From positions 1 through 35,052 of IMG/VR virus record IMGVR_UViG_3300013099_000914: a stretch of 35,052 nucleotides of DNA; one strand, given 5' to 3'. The notes under the pieces were generated by a model that was not told the origin of the DNA, did no database searches, and saw only the letters and a program-made list of their open reading frames with translations. A program made the position numbers and the translations under genes. How positions within the stretch are numbered: position 1 is the stretch's first letter; the number at the start of each line of letters is the position of its first letter. Below, piece by piece: positions 1 through 9,164 of the stretch. Origin of the DNA: a virus.

Positions 1-3000
1 ATGGAGCCTGACTCCGGCTATATGTTCGTGGCCATGGGGAACCGGAAGATCCCCCTCTACTCTGTGCTCAATGCGTCCGGCGTGTCGGACGAGAAGATGA
101 AGAAGGCCTGGGGGGAATCGAGCTTTGCGTCCAATCGCAAGAGGGCTAAGCCCGAGAAGGACCTGACCTCCTTCCACATCGCGTCCGGCAAGGGGAAGCC
201 CGAGGCTGGGGCCGACATGAAGATGGAGCTTCAGCGGTACTTCGCTGGGACTGAGATGGATCCCGAAGTCACCAAGGCCACCTTGGGGAAGGGGTTCGCT
301 CAGGTCAATGAGGACGTCCTGTTCCGTGCCTCCAAGAAGTTGATCTCCGTCAGCGCGGGGAACACCAAGGCTGATCAGATTGACTCCCTTGAGTTCAAAG
401 AGTTGTGGACTGCCAAGGATCACTTTTCTGAGCGGTTGAGTGCCTCCAAGAACGACATCCACAACAGGGTTCGGAAGACCCTCAACAAGGACAAGATCCA
501 AAAGTCTATCCGTGATGGGGATGTAAGGGTTCGCGACATCATCATGCCGGACCTAGTGCAGAAGCCCTTGATGCATGTGTTCGGGACATCGCTGTCCTCC
601 AACTCGAATCAGATCAACCCCCTGTCGATGCTGTCGGATAGATCCCACGTGACCATCATGGGTCCAGGCGGGATTCAAAATGAGCATGCCATCTCAGGCC
701 AGAACACATCGCTCGATCCTTCTCAGCTCGGCTTCGTCGATCCGATATACACCCCGGAGTCAGCGCCGGGTACATCCATGCACCTGTCGGCAGGTACGGT
801 CATCAAAGATCGGAAGCCCCACACGAAGCTATTCAACCTGAAGACAGGGAAGGTTGAGTCAGTAACCCCTCAGCAGGCAGCAAGGAGCACCGTCGTGCTC
901 CCCGATCAGGTGAAGTGGGTGGGCGGTAAGCCTCGCCCCAACCAGAACATGGTTCGAGTCTCCGACCACGAGGGGGAGATCCGTGATGCCCCCTTCAAGG
1001 ATGCGGACTACACCCTCATCGATGCCTCTCAGGTCTTCGCTGTCGAGTCGAACCTTGTCCCCTTCATACAGAACGACTCGGCCCACCGCTCGACGATGTC
1101 TGCACGCCACATGGGGCAGGCCATCAGTGTTACGGGTCGAGAGGCCCCTGTGGTTCAGGTGGAGTCAGCTCCGGGACAGACCTTCGAGAAGCTGGTAGCT
1201 GGCCGCTTCCTAGCGCACAAGACTCCCGTCGATGGGATGGTGCTTGCTGTCGAGAAGGATCACGTAGTCATCAAGGGTTCGGACGGGAAGAAGCATGAGG
1301 TCGACCTCTACGACCACTACCCGCTGAACGATCCCAAGGCGATGCTCCACTCAACCCCCCTCGTGAAGCCGGGGGACAAGGTCAAGAAGGGGCAGTCCCT
1401 CGCCGACAACAACTTCACGAAGGACGGGCAGCTCGCCCTGGGCACCAACATCCGTACGGCCTACCTAGCGAACGGGACGAACCACGAGGATGGGGTTGTC
1501 CTTTCGGAGAGTGCTGCGGCCAAGCTGGGATCGGAGCATCTCTACAAGCCGTCGCTACTGTCATCTCCTGACACGGTCTTCGACATGAAGAAGTTCTTGG
1601 CACACAAGCCCAAGGCTTTCGGGTCGGCTCAGCTCAAGAACCTCGGGACAGAGGGGGTTGTTGCTGTGGGGGCCACAGTCAACGCAGGTGATCCCCTCAT
1701 CCTGGCGCTGAACCCGGAGACGAACCCGGACAGCATCGACGTGAAGATCATGTCCCGCCTCTCCAAGAAGACGCGGCTGGACTACAAGAACGCGAGCCTT
1801 ACCTGGGACCACGAGCATCCCGGCGAGGTCGTACGCGTCACCAAGAAGGGCAAGAGCTGGGTCGTCCATGTGAAGACTAAGGAGCCTGCCATTGTCGGTT
1901 CCAAAATCTCCACCCGCCATAGTGCCAAGGGCATCGTGGCTGAGATCCTCCCCGACAATGAGATGCCTCAGGACCAGAAGGGCAAGGGTGTGGGCATGCT
2001 CATCAACCCTGTGTCTGTGCCTGGCCGGATGAACCCTGGGCAGATCTTGGAGACTGTCGCTGGGAAGATCGCCGAGAAGACGGGGAAGCCCTACAAGGTC
2101 AAGAACTTTGATGGCAACAAGGACTACCTGGCAGACCTGAAGAAGGACCTGAAGAAGCACGGCATCCCAGAGACCGAGACCCTATTCGACCCGAAGACTG
2201 GGCGGAAGCTCGGTAAGGTTACGGTGGGGCCCCACTACGCCTTCCAGCTGGTCCACCAGATCGACAAGAAGACTCACGTGCGTCACGGCGGCTTCTATGT
2301 GAAGGGCCTCGCACCCCACATCCGTTACGACCAGAACAAGGTTCCCCGCGGTGGTGGCGAAGGTGGGGCCCAGTCTCTGGGCGCACTCGGCATGTACGGG
2401 GCGCTGTCGTCCGGGCTCAAGGACAATCTCCGGGAGATGCAGACCTGGAAGTCCGACCAAGAGCAGGCGGAGAACGTTTGGAACTCCCTGACCCGAGGAG
2501 AGCTTGTACCTCCCCCCCAGGTTCCCTTCGTCCACAACAAGTTCAAGGCCCAGATGACAACCATCGGCCTCAACCTGGACAAGCAGGGGAACCACCTTCG
2601 TCTCATCCCCAACACGGACGAAGAGGTGATGGCGCTGAGCCGCGGCGAGGTGACCCGCCCGGACATGGCAGTCATCGCCAAGAACGTGAAGCCGGAGAAG
2701 GGTGGCATCTTCGACACCCGGATCTTCGGGGGGCAGAATGGTAGGCACTGGGGGCACGTCAAGCTCGTCGAACCCATGCCCAACCCTGTCTTCGCCAAGC
2801 CCATCGCACAGCTTCTCGGGGTCAAGCCTGCTGAGATTGAGCTGGTGGTAGCGGGTAAGCAGACCCTGCCCAAGTACGGTACCGGACCGAAGGCCATCCA
2901 CAAGGCACTGAAGGCAGTGAGTGTTACGGCCAAGATTCAAGAGGTCGAGAAGCAGCTCAAAGATCCTCGGGTGAAGGGGACAGAACTCAACAACGCCAAC

Positions 3001-5754
3001 GCTCTGCACAAGAGCCTGAGGATGTTGCAGGAGACCAAAACCCACCCCTCCAAGGCGTTCTTGATGCAGAACGTCCCAGTCATGCCTCCGATCTACCGCC
3101 CCTTCGTCTCCTCGCCGGACAAGACAGACCGCATCGATCCGATGAACAACTTGTACCGCCGGCTCGGGCAGGTGAACGTGAGCTTGCAGGCGAGTGACAA
3201 GGACAAGGTTCCCTACGACCTGACCCTGGCGAACCGCGGTGACCTCTACAAGGAGATGCAGAACCTCTTCGGCACCACGCCCAAGGGGAAGAAAGCCTTC
3301 GACATCGACATCCGAGGCACGAAGGAGATCCGGGATAGGACTCTGCCCGGTGTTCTCCACATGGTTGCCGGGGCCTCACCGAAGGACGGCTTCTTCCAGG
3401 ACAAGATGGTCGGGAAGAAGCAGGACTACACGGCCCGAGCCACCATTGTGGCTGACCCCAGCCTCGGTCCTGATGAGGTGGGTGTCCCCAAGAAGATTGC
3501 CATCGAGCTATTCCGACCTCATGTCTCTCGGCATCTCATCCGCTCGGGGCTCAACCCCATCGAGGCTCAGGAGAATATCCAGAAGCGATCACCCAGGGCC
3601 TTTGCAGCTCTGGAAAAGGTAGTTGAGAACCACCCTGTCTTGCTGAAGCGGGACCCCGTGTTGCACGCCTATGGACTGGTGGGGCAGAACGTGAAGCTCA
3701 CCAACTCCCGCGCCATCAAGGTCAGCCCCCTCATCCTTCCGCCCATCAACGGTGACATCGACGGTGACCAGGTCGCCCTCATGGTTCCCCTGTCTGAGAA
3801 GTCGAAGGCGGAGGTGCGGAAGATCCTACCTTCCCAGCGCCCCATCTCAGATGCCTCTGGGGATGTGCTGTTCAAGCCCACCAACGAGTCGATGCTCGGC
3901 CTCTACCGATCTTCCTTGAGGAGTCATGGCAAGGTCACGGGGAAGAAGTTCCTGTCCTTGCGGGAGGCAGAAGCAGCGTTCACACAGAACCGCATCGACC
4001 TTCCCGACACCATCACCATCGGGAAGGCGCGGACGACCCTGGGTCGTGCCCGCATCGCTCAGGTCGTGCCCGACAAGTTCAAGCAGGAGATTCTCACAGG
4101 TAGCGCACCCTTCGGTAAGAAGGAGATGCACGAGGTCTTGAAGCACACTGCTGTGAAGGAGCCCAAGCACTTCGCTTCCGTGGCGTCAGGCCTGAGTCAG
4201 CTCGGGTTCAAGATGGCCTACGAGTCCGGGCACAGCGTGACCTTGGACGACCTGGAGCCCCTGAGGCCTGAGCGGAAGCTGATCATCGACAAAGCGAAGC
4301 GTCAGGTCGCCACACTCAAGGGTCCCCAGGCTGGAGAGAAGGCGACCGACATCTACCTGGACGCTACCCGGCAGCTCCACACGGCCTACGACAAGCACTA
4401 CGAGAAGTTCCCCACCAATATCTCCGACATGGCCAAGGGTGGGATCAAGTCCAAGAAGCCGCAGTTCCAGGGCATGGTCATGGCCCCTATGCTGGTGCAG
4501 GACTACAAGGGCAGGCCCTCGAAGGTCCCGATCACCAAGAGCTTTGCTGAGGGCATCAGCGTTGGTGACTACTGGATGCAGTCCCAGGGTGCTCGGCGCG
4601 GAGTCATCCAGAAGGTTGATGGTATCTCGGAGCCGGGGTACTGGACCAAGCTCATGGTGCAGGTGAACATCGATCAGCCGGTCACCAACAAGGACTGCGG
4701 TACGCGCAATGGCCTCATGATGCCTGTGTCCAACCGGGACATCATGGATCGACACCTCGCCTCCCCCGTCAAGCTGGGTACCCGGGTTCTCCCTGCTGGA
4801 ACCACGGTCACTCCTGAGCTTCAGCGTGCCTTCGGTAAGGCTAAGATGAAGTCGATCGCTGTGCGGTCTCCCTTGAAGTGCCGGCAGCCTCAGGGTGTGT
4901 GCGGTGTCTGCATGGGGCGTCACCCCAGCGGACAGCATTATGAAGTCGGAGAGAATGTGGGGTTGGCCGCTGCTCAGTCTCTCGGTGAGCGGGCTGCCCA
5001 GATCATGCTGAGGCAGACCCACGGTGGGGGGCTGGTCACAACCGACAAGCAGGTTATTGATGACTTCGACACGGTGAAGTCCCTCTTCGCCATGCAGCGT
5101 CAGCGTCGGCCACACCAGGCACCCTTGGCTACCCGAGCAGGCACGGTAGTGAAGGTCGAGGCTCAGAAGCAGGGCGGGTGGGCGATCTATGTCTCCGGCT
5201 CGAAGAAGCCCTTCTACTCTCGGAAGCGTCCCCTCACCCACATCAAGCCTGGGTATCACTTCAAGAAGGGTGAGAAGCTGACCCAAGGTGACCCGAACAT
5301 GCACGACCTCCTCAAGACCAAGGGTCTCGAATCGGTGCAGGACCATATGGTCCAGCGCATCGGAGGCATCTATGGTGGGGAAGGGATCAAGCAGAGGCAC
5401 GTCGAGCTGGCGGTGCGGAATGCTACGGGCCTGGTGCGTGTCGCTGATCCCGGGGACCACCCTAGCTTCGTGCGCGGGGACTACCTTCAGAAGTCTGTGG
5501 TGGATGAGGTCAACCGCAATGTCCTCAAGGGCAAGAAGCCCATCCGTGCGAACACGGTGCTGAAGAGCATCGCTGAGATCCCTCGGGCTCGCCAGAAGGA
5601 TTGGATGGGTCGGCTGATGACGAAGAACCTGGGGGAGGTGGTTACGACCGCAGCTCAGCAGGGTCAGAGGTCAAACCTTCATGGACTCCACCCCATCCCG
5701 GGGCTGGCCTATGGTAAAGAGTTCGGCCGGGGCAAGGGTCCGGCAGGATACTAG
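1..5754 (+). CDS. Single-chain multisubunit-type RNA polymerase, beta and beta' fused
   Basis: DNA-dependent RNA polymerase of the two-barrel type. Residues 8-40 match the bacterial beta region around E. coli residues 200-230 (RKxP..LL.A). Residues 194-257 match the fork/rifampicin region (NPLS, GPGG, PI.TPE). Residues 630-690 hold the two beta active-site lysines (K635, K643), and about 755-870 match the beta C-terminus. Beta' begins near residue 878 (GEV..P). The catalytic loop is NGDIDGDQ at 1250-1257 with all three aspartates. A bridge-helix match (QGARRG) precedes a zinc site of C1566, C1627, C1634 and C1637. The trigger loop is at 1654-1677 with H1674 and R1671. The beta' N-terminal zinc finger is absent. 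No alpha, omega or sigma gene is seen in the window. The ATG is the first base of the window, and about 200 residues of beta are missing before it, so the true start may lie upstream. The stop abuts the spike-like gene. Confidence 0.95.
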   Translation: MEPDSGYMFVAMGNRKIPLYSVLNASGVSDEKMKKAWGESSFASNRKRAKPEKDLTSFHIASGKGKPEAGADMKMELQRYFAGTEMDPEVTKATLGKGFAQVNEDVLFRASKKLISVSAGNTKADQIDSLEFKELWTAKDHFSERLSASKNDIHNRVRKTLNKDKIQKSIRDGDVRVRDIIMPDLVQKPLMHVFGTSLSSNSNQINPLSMLSDRSHVTIMGPGGIQNEHAISGQNTSLDPSQLGFVDPIYTPESAPGTSMHLSAGTVIKDRKPHTKLFNLKTGKVESVTPQQAARSTVVLPDQVKWVGGKPRPNQNMVRVSDHEGEIRDAPFKDADYTLIDASQVFAVESNLVPFIQNDSAHRSTMSARHMGQAISVTGREAPVVQVESAPGQTFEKLVAGRFLAHKTPVDGMVLAVEKDHVVIKGSDGKKHEVDLYDHYPLNDPKAMLHSTPLVKPGDKVKKGQSLADNNFTKDGQLALGTNIRTAYLANGTNHEDGVVLSESAAAKLGSEHLYKPSLLSSPDTVFDMKKFLAHKPKAFGSAQLKNLGTEGVVAVGATVNAGDPLILALNPETNPDSIDVKIMSRLSKKTRLDYKNASLTWDHEHPGEVVRVTKKGKSWVVHVKTKEPAIVGSKISTRHSAKGIVAEILPDNEMPQDQKGKGVGMLINPVSVPGRMNPGQILETVAGKIAEKTGKPYKVKNFDGNKDYLADLKKDLKKHGIPETETLFDPKTGRKLGKVTVGPHYAFQLVHQIDKKTHVRHGGFYVKGLAPHIRYDQNKVPRGGGEGGAQSLGALGMYGALSSGLKDNLREMQTWKSDQEQAENVWNSLTRGELVPPPQVPFVHNKFKAQMTTIGLNLDKQGNHLRLIPNTDEEVMALSRGEVTRPDMAVIAKNVKPEKGGIFDTRIFGGQNGRHWGHVKLVEPMPNPVFAKPIAQLLGVKPAEIELVVAGKQTLPKYGTGPKAIHKALKAVSVTAKIQEVEKQLKDPRVKGTELNNANALHKSLRMLQETKTHPSKAFLMQNVPVMPPIYRPFVSSPDKTDRIDPMNNLYRRLGQVNVSLQASDKDKVPYDLTLANRGDLYKEMQNLFGTTPKGKKAFDIDIRGTKEIRDRTLPGVLHMVAGASPKDGFFQDKMVGKKQDYTARATIVADPSLGPDEVGVPKKIAIELFRPHVSRHLIRSGLNPIEAQENIQKRSPRAFAALEKVVENHPVLLKRDPVLHAYGLVGQNVKLTNSRAIKVSPLILPPINGDIDGDQVALMVPLSEKSKAEVRKILPSQRPISDASGDVLFKPTNESMLGLYRSSLRSHGKVTGKKFLSLREAEAAFTQNRIDLPDTITIGKARTTLGRARIAQVVPDKFKQEILTGSAPFGKKEMHEVLKHTAVKEPKHFASVASGLSQLGFKMAYESGHSVTLDDLEPLRPERKLIIDKAKRQVATLKGPQAGEKATDIYLDATRQLHTAYDKHYEKFPTNISDMAKGGIKSKKPQFQGMVMAPMLVQDYKGRPSKVPITKSFAEGISVGDYWMQSQGARRGVIQKVDGISEPGYWTKLMVQVNIDQPVTNKDCGTRNGLMMPVSNRDIMDRHLASPVKLGTRVLPAGTTVTPELQRAFGKAKMKSIAVRSPLKCRQPQGVCGVCMGRHPSGQHYEVGENVGLAAAQSLGERAAQIMLRQTHGGGLVTTDKQVIDDFDTVKSLFAMQRQRRPHQAPLATRAGTVVKVEAQKQGGWAIYVSGSKKPFYSRKRPLTHIKPGYHFKKGEKLTQGDPNMHDLLKTKGLESVQDHMVQRIGGIYGGEGIKQRHVELAVRNATGLVRVADPGDHPSFVRGDYLQKSVVDEVNRNVLKGKKPIRANTVLKSIAEIPRARQKDWMGRLMTKNLGEVVTTAAQQGQRSNLHGLHPIPGLAYGKEFGRGKGPAGY

Positions 5755-6882
5755 ATGGCCAACTCACGAGGCTCACCCAGCGATAGTAACTTCTCGCGGT
5801 TCCGCTGCGAGGAGATGGTGATCACGAACGTCGACAAGAGGATGTGGACGATCGACGCCGAGTCCCGTCACACCGCCAAAAAGGTCAACGACATCCAGTG
5901 CCTGGTCCCCTACCATCACTTCGAGGGTGGGGAGGGGATCCACTTCCTTCCTGAGGTGGGGGCCATCTGCTACATTGCATGGCCCAGCGACAACACCGCG
6001 CCCTTCATCATGGGGTTCAAGGGGGCAGCGTCCCAGGTAGGCTCCATCGATACCGAGGGTGACCCGCAGGGCTCCACAGCTACGGAGGCAACAGGCTCAC
6101 CTTCAGGGGTGAGTTTCAGGAGCAACAGGCCCAACCTTCTCCCCGGTGACATCGCCATGACGACTCGGGATGCCAACTTCATCATCCTCCGACGCGGTGG
6201 GGTGTTGCAGCTCGGGGCTACCGCTGTCTCGCAGAGGATCTACATCCCGATCCTCAACTACATCAAGGACTTCTGCGAGAACTACAGCATGTCCACCTTC
6301 GGAGGGGACATCGCCTGGACCGTGGAGCGTTCGGAGAGTGACCCCTCTGGGAATGCGCCGGCCTCCTACACCTTCCACATGAACGAGTTCGCTCAGGATG
6401 AGAAGGCCTCGGTCCGAGTCCGACATTTCCCCTTGGCCGCCCCTGGTGGGGGTGAGAAGGCAGCGTGGGAAGTCCATGTTGCCAAGAACAATATCGATCG
6501 GGACTCGGGGGAGGTCACCTCGGAGACCTACAGCCTTTCGATCCTCATGGATGGCTCCAAGACCGAGGTGGTAGGGGCGAACTATGACCTGACCATCAAG
6601 GGGAACCAGACCGTCACCGTTGAGGGGGATCGCCAGGTCGCCGTCAAGGGTAAAGAGCAGCACGATGTCGAGGGGGACTACATCGTCAAGGCAGGGCCTC
6701 GGGTGGCCTTAGAAGCCATGGGTGTCTACCTGGGACCCAATGCATCAATGCCAGCCGTACTTGGCACACCCCTGATGATCTGGCTCTCTACCCACACTCA
6801 CCCTGTGGCGGGGGCCCTAGCGAGCCCCCCTGCTGCACCACCCCCGAACTCTATTCTCTCTCAGATTGTCAAGCTCAAGTAG
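5755..6882 (+). CDS. Baseplate spike / gp5-VgrG-like protein
   Basis: 375 aa. The N-terminal part (about residues 40-90) has the alternating pattern of the gp5/VgrG OB-fold, including a segment on a constant-width pore protein (EVGAICYIAWP) followed by PFIMGF. The C-terminal third (about 280-320) has short repeats rich in G, V, T and D (TVTVEGD, QVAVKGK, HDVEGDY), typical of the triple-stranded beta-helix needle. The end carries HTHPVAG (about 347-353), a sequence often seen near the C-terminus of such spikes. No lysozyme domain is apparent. It should sit at the centre of the baseplate and pierce the host envelope. The ATG follows the polymerase stop with no gap, and an AGGA 6 nt upstream lies inside the end of the polymerase gene, so the two are probably co-translated. 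Confidence 0.8.
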   Translation: MANSRGSPSDSNFSRFRCEEMVITNVDKRMWTIDAESRHTAKKVNDIQCLVPYHHFEGGEGIHFLPEVGAICYIAWPSDNTAPFIMGFKGAASQVGSIDTEGDPQGSTATEATGSPSGVSFRSNRPNLLPGDIAMTTRDANFIILRRGGVLQLGATAVSQRIYIPILNYIKDFCENYSMSTFGGDIAWTVERSESDPSGNAPASYTFHMNEFAQDEKASVRVRHFPLAAPGGGEKAAWEVHVAKNNIDRDSGEVTSETYSLSILMDGSKTEVVGANYDLTIKGNQTVTVEGDRQVAVKGKEQHDVEGDYIVKAGPRVALEAMGVYLGPNASMPAVLGTPLMIWLSTHTHPVAGALASPPAAPPPNSILSQIVKLK

Positions 6883-6914
6883 GCCAGAGCCTCTTCACAG
6901 TGTAGGATATCGCC

Positions 6915-9164
6915 ATGGACCTGTTCATTTCCGAGCCGGAGCTGACGTTCGAGCGAACCAAGCAAGCTGCCGTGCAACTCGACGAAGATCCCTCGATGTG
7001 GCCGAGGCAGATTCTTCAAGAACTATTCCGCCAGGTACCCGAGGCTTCGGAGTACGTGCCCCGGGTGGTGATGGTCAAGACCGACAAGGAGCAGGGCTAC
7101 GGCCTGGGCGCCCTCGTCATCGCCTCCACCACGGACAGCTCGATGTCCACCACCGCGGGTGGCGTGGAAGCGAAGCAGGCCCTCGTGCCCGTGATCATCA
7201 AGCAGAACATGCTTCAGCCGCTCGATCTGCTGATGACGAAGAACAAAATGCGTCCCCTCACGGGTGACCGTCTGCGGGAGGCCCTCTTCCGCCCGTCCAC
7301 CTTCGAGCTGATGACCAAGGACTGGGGAGACCAGTCCCTCTACAACCTCTTCTACCCCCCGGGACGTTCGGAGAATGACTTCGGCTCAGGTGTGGGGACC
7401 ACGGCGTCGGGTGGTGGTGCCTCGTCGGTCTTTGGGGGCGGGATCAAGCACTCTGCGGATGAGCGAGACATCGGAACAGCCGTGGGTGCGGGGCTCGGGG
7501 CTGTGCCTGGGCTAGTCCACCAGTACCGCAATCCAGGCCTGAAGGGGTTCGGGATTCAGGTGGCAGGAATGGGCGCAGGAGCGATTGCGGGGCAGCTCGC
7601 GGGCGCCAAGATCCAGAAGATGAAGCGAGAGGAGAGGGCTGCGCAAGAGAAGCAGTCGTCTCTTCTCAGCACCATCGCCCCTACCCTCACGCAGCAGGAC
7701 CTCGACAAGCTCTCCTCGGACATTCAGGCAGAGCCCGCCGTCCAGCAGCAGATGGTGGCGAACCCCTCCTTCCGCCAGGCAGTGTCCAAGCTGGCCGCCT
7801 ATGATGGCCAGCTCCTCTCCAGCGCTGACTCGCTCTTCCAGAAGGTCGAGTCGGCCATGCCCACGCACGTCATGCAGATGGGCTACGACGATGCGCAAGG
7901 CACCTACTGGGTCAAGACGGCCTGTCGTTCCTACGCTCGTCAGGTTGAGCGTGTGTCCATGTCTCGGGGGGACTTCCTGAAGATCGCCGGACCTGAGGTA
8001 GCTCAGAAGGTCGACACCGAGGGGACGGTCACCGTTGCCGCACCCAATCAGGACTCGGACATCGAAGTCGACTCCTCCTCGTGGGATGTGGTCGAGGAGT
8101 CCGGCGTCTACAAGGTGATGACCGAGACAGGCAAGGAGATGATGGGGTGGGTCATCCCCAACCTCCTCGACATGGATGGTACCCGCCTGCCCATGTCGGT
8201 CTTCACCAACGGGACCGCAGCCACCGTGCAGGACGTAGTGGCGGGTTCTCGTATCGCCCTCGGCATCAACCTGCCTGACGACGTCCCCAAGGGGACGGGC
8301 ATCTTCTACATGGCTGGGCCCCACGGTGTGGAGGCGACGGTCCCTGTCACGGTCAGTGGCCGTGAGGCTGGCACCGATGGCGCCGAGGTCTACCACGTCA
8401 CTACCGTCATGGGCGGTGAGCACCGCCTGAAGATGGTCCCCGGCCTCAAGAAGCTGATGGCTGACCAGGGCAATGGCGAGGTGATGCTCCCGGGCACCGC
8501 CAAGTTCCTGTCGATGGACCAGGAGATCCAAACCCCCCTGGTGAGCGAGCCCAGCGGCGTGAACAAGACCGCCGGGTACTACGCCTCTCCCAGGGCTCGG
8601 GTCTACTCCGATGGCTCCCACTTCGGCTTCGACCTGGAGAACCTGCCCAAGCTGGCCTCGGTCTTCCCCACGCAGAACCTCTCCTACGACGACGCCACCT
8701 TCCTCCTGTGCCTGGCGGGGGTCGAACCTCTTCAGGCTCACCAAGCCCTCAAGAAGACCGCCGCCCACCTATCTCACGATGGCTTCTCCGGGCTGTACGA
8801 TGTGCGTCCCGCCACCGAGATGATGGACGCAGCCCTCGAAGAGGGTACGAAGGTCGCCGCGGCTACGAAGAGTCTCCGCCGGCACCTGATCAAGGAGGCC
8901 TCAGTCCTCCCCGACATCCAGACCGTTGACTCGGTCCTCAGCCTGGGGTTCATCAACCCCGAGAACGTCCGCATGTACGTGGGGCACCTGCCCTACCTCG
9001 ACCGTGCCCTCAGCAGCGTGTGTGAGCTGACCTTGGCGTCTCGCCTGGGGCTCAACGAGGTGCCCGAGTTCGCCGCCGCCCGCGCATGCCGTGCGCTCAA
9101 CGAGGTGATCGAGGGGCTGAAGGGCCTGGCGCTGCGGGAGGTCGACGAGAGCGCCGTTGTATGA
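6915..9164 (+). CDS. Large unknown virion-type protein with glycine-rich hydrophobic segment
   Basis: 749 aa; family not recognised. Residues 1-150 are mixed alpha/beta. About 155-180 is a Gly/Ser/Ala linker. About 188-236 is Gly/Ala-rich and hydrophobic (AVGAGLGAVPGL, AGMGAGAIAGQLAG) and could insert in a membrane or pack as a glycine zipper; it is followed by a basic, charged helix (KIQKMKREERAAQEK). The C-terminal 400 residues look globular. The protein contains at least seven K-x-A-[SAG] tetrapeptides (KLAA, KIAG, KTAG, KLAS, KTAA, KVAA, KEAS), as do other putative internal head proteins here. The start follows a 32-nt spacer with TAGGA 10 nt upstream. The stop overlaps the next start as ATGA. 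Its place between spike and terminase genes suggests a structural or ejected role; this is inference only. Confidence 0.7.
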   Translation: MDLFISEPELTFERTKQAAVQLDEDPSMWPRQILQELFRQVPEASEYVPRVVMVKTDKEQGYGLGALVIASTTDSSMSTTAGGVEAKQALVPVIIKQNMLQPLDLLMTKNKMRPLTGDRLREALFRPSTFELMTKDWGDQSLYNLFYPPGRSENDFGSGVGTTASGGGASSVFGGGIKHSADERDIGTAVGAGLGAVPGLVHQYRNPGLKGFGIQVAGMGAGAIAGQLAGAKIQKMKREERAAQEKQSSLLSTIAPTLTQQDLDKLSSDIQAEPAVQQQMVANPSFRQAVSKLAAYDGQLLSSADSLFQKVESAMPTHVMQMGYDDAQGTYWVKTACRSYARQVERVSMSRGDFLKIAGPEVAQKVDTEGTVTVAAPNQDSDIEVDSSSWDVVEESGVYKVMTETGKEMMGWVIPNLLDMDGTRLPMSVFTNGTAATVQDVVAGSRIALGINLPDDVPKGTGIFYMAGPHGVEATVPVTVSGREAGTDGAEVYHVTTVMGGEHRLKMVPGLKKLMADQGNGEVMLPGTAKFLSMDQEIQTPLVSEPSGVNKTAGYYASPRARVYSDGSHFGFDLENLPKLASVFPTQNLSYDDATFLLCLAGVEPLQAHQALKKTAAHLSHDGFSGLYDVRPATEMMDAALEEGTKVAAATKSLRRHLIKEASVLPDIQTVDSVLSLGFINPENVRMYVGHLPYLDRALSSVCELTLASRLGLNEVPEFAAARACRALNEVIEGLKGLALREVDESAVV

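Noticed and set aside
2182-5460. Long minus-strand open frames opposite the RNA polymerase (for example 2182-3360 and 4186-5460)
   Set aside because: They mirror the codon bias of the real plus-strand gene; the products are Leu/Val/His/Arg-rich without recognisable domains.
7512-8768. Minus-strand open frame of 418 codons opposite the 749-aa gene
   Set aside because: Antisense shadow of a GC-rich gene; composition is His/Arg/Gly/Leu-rich and no ribosome site was seen.
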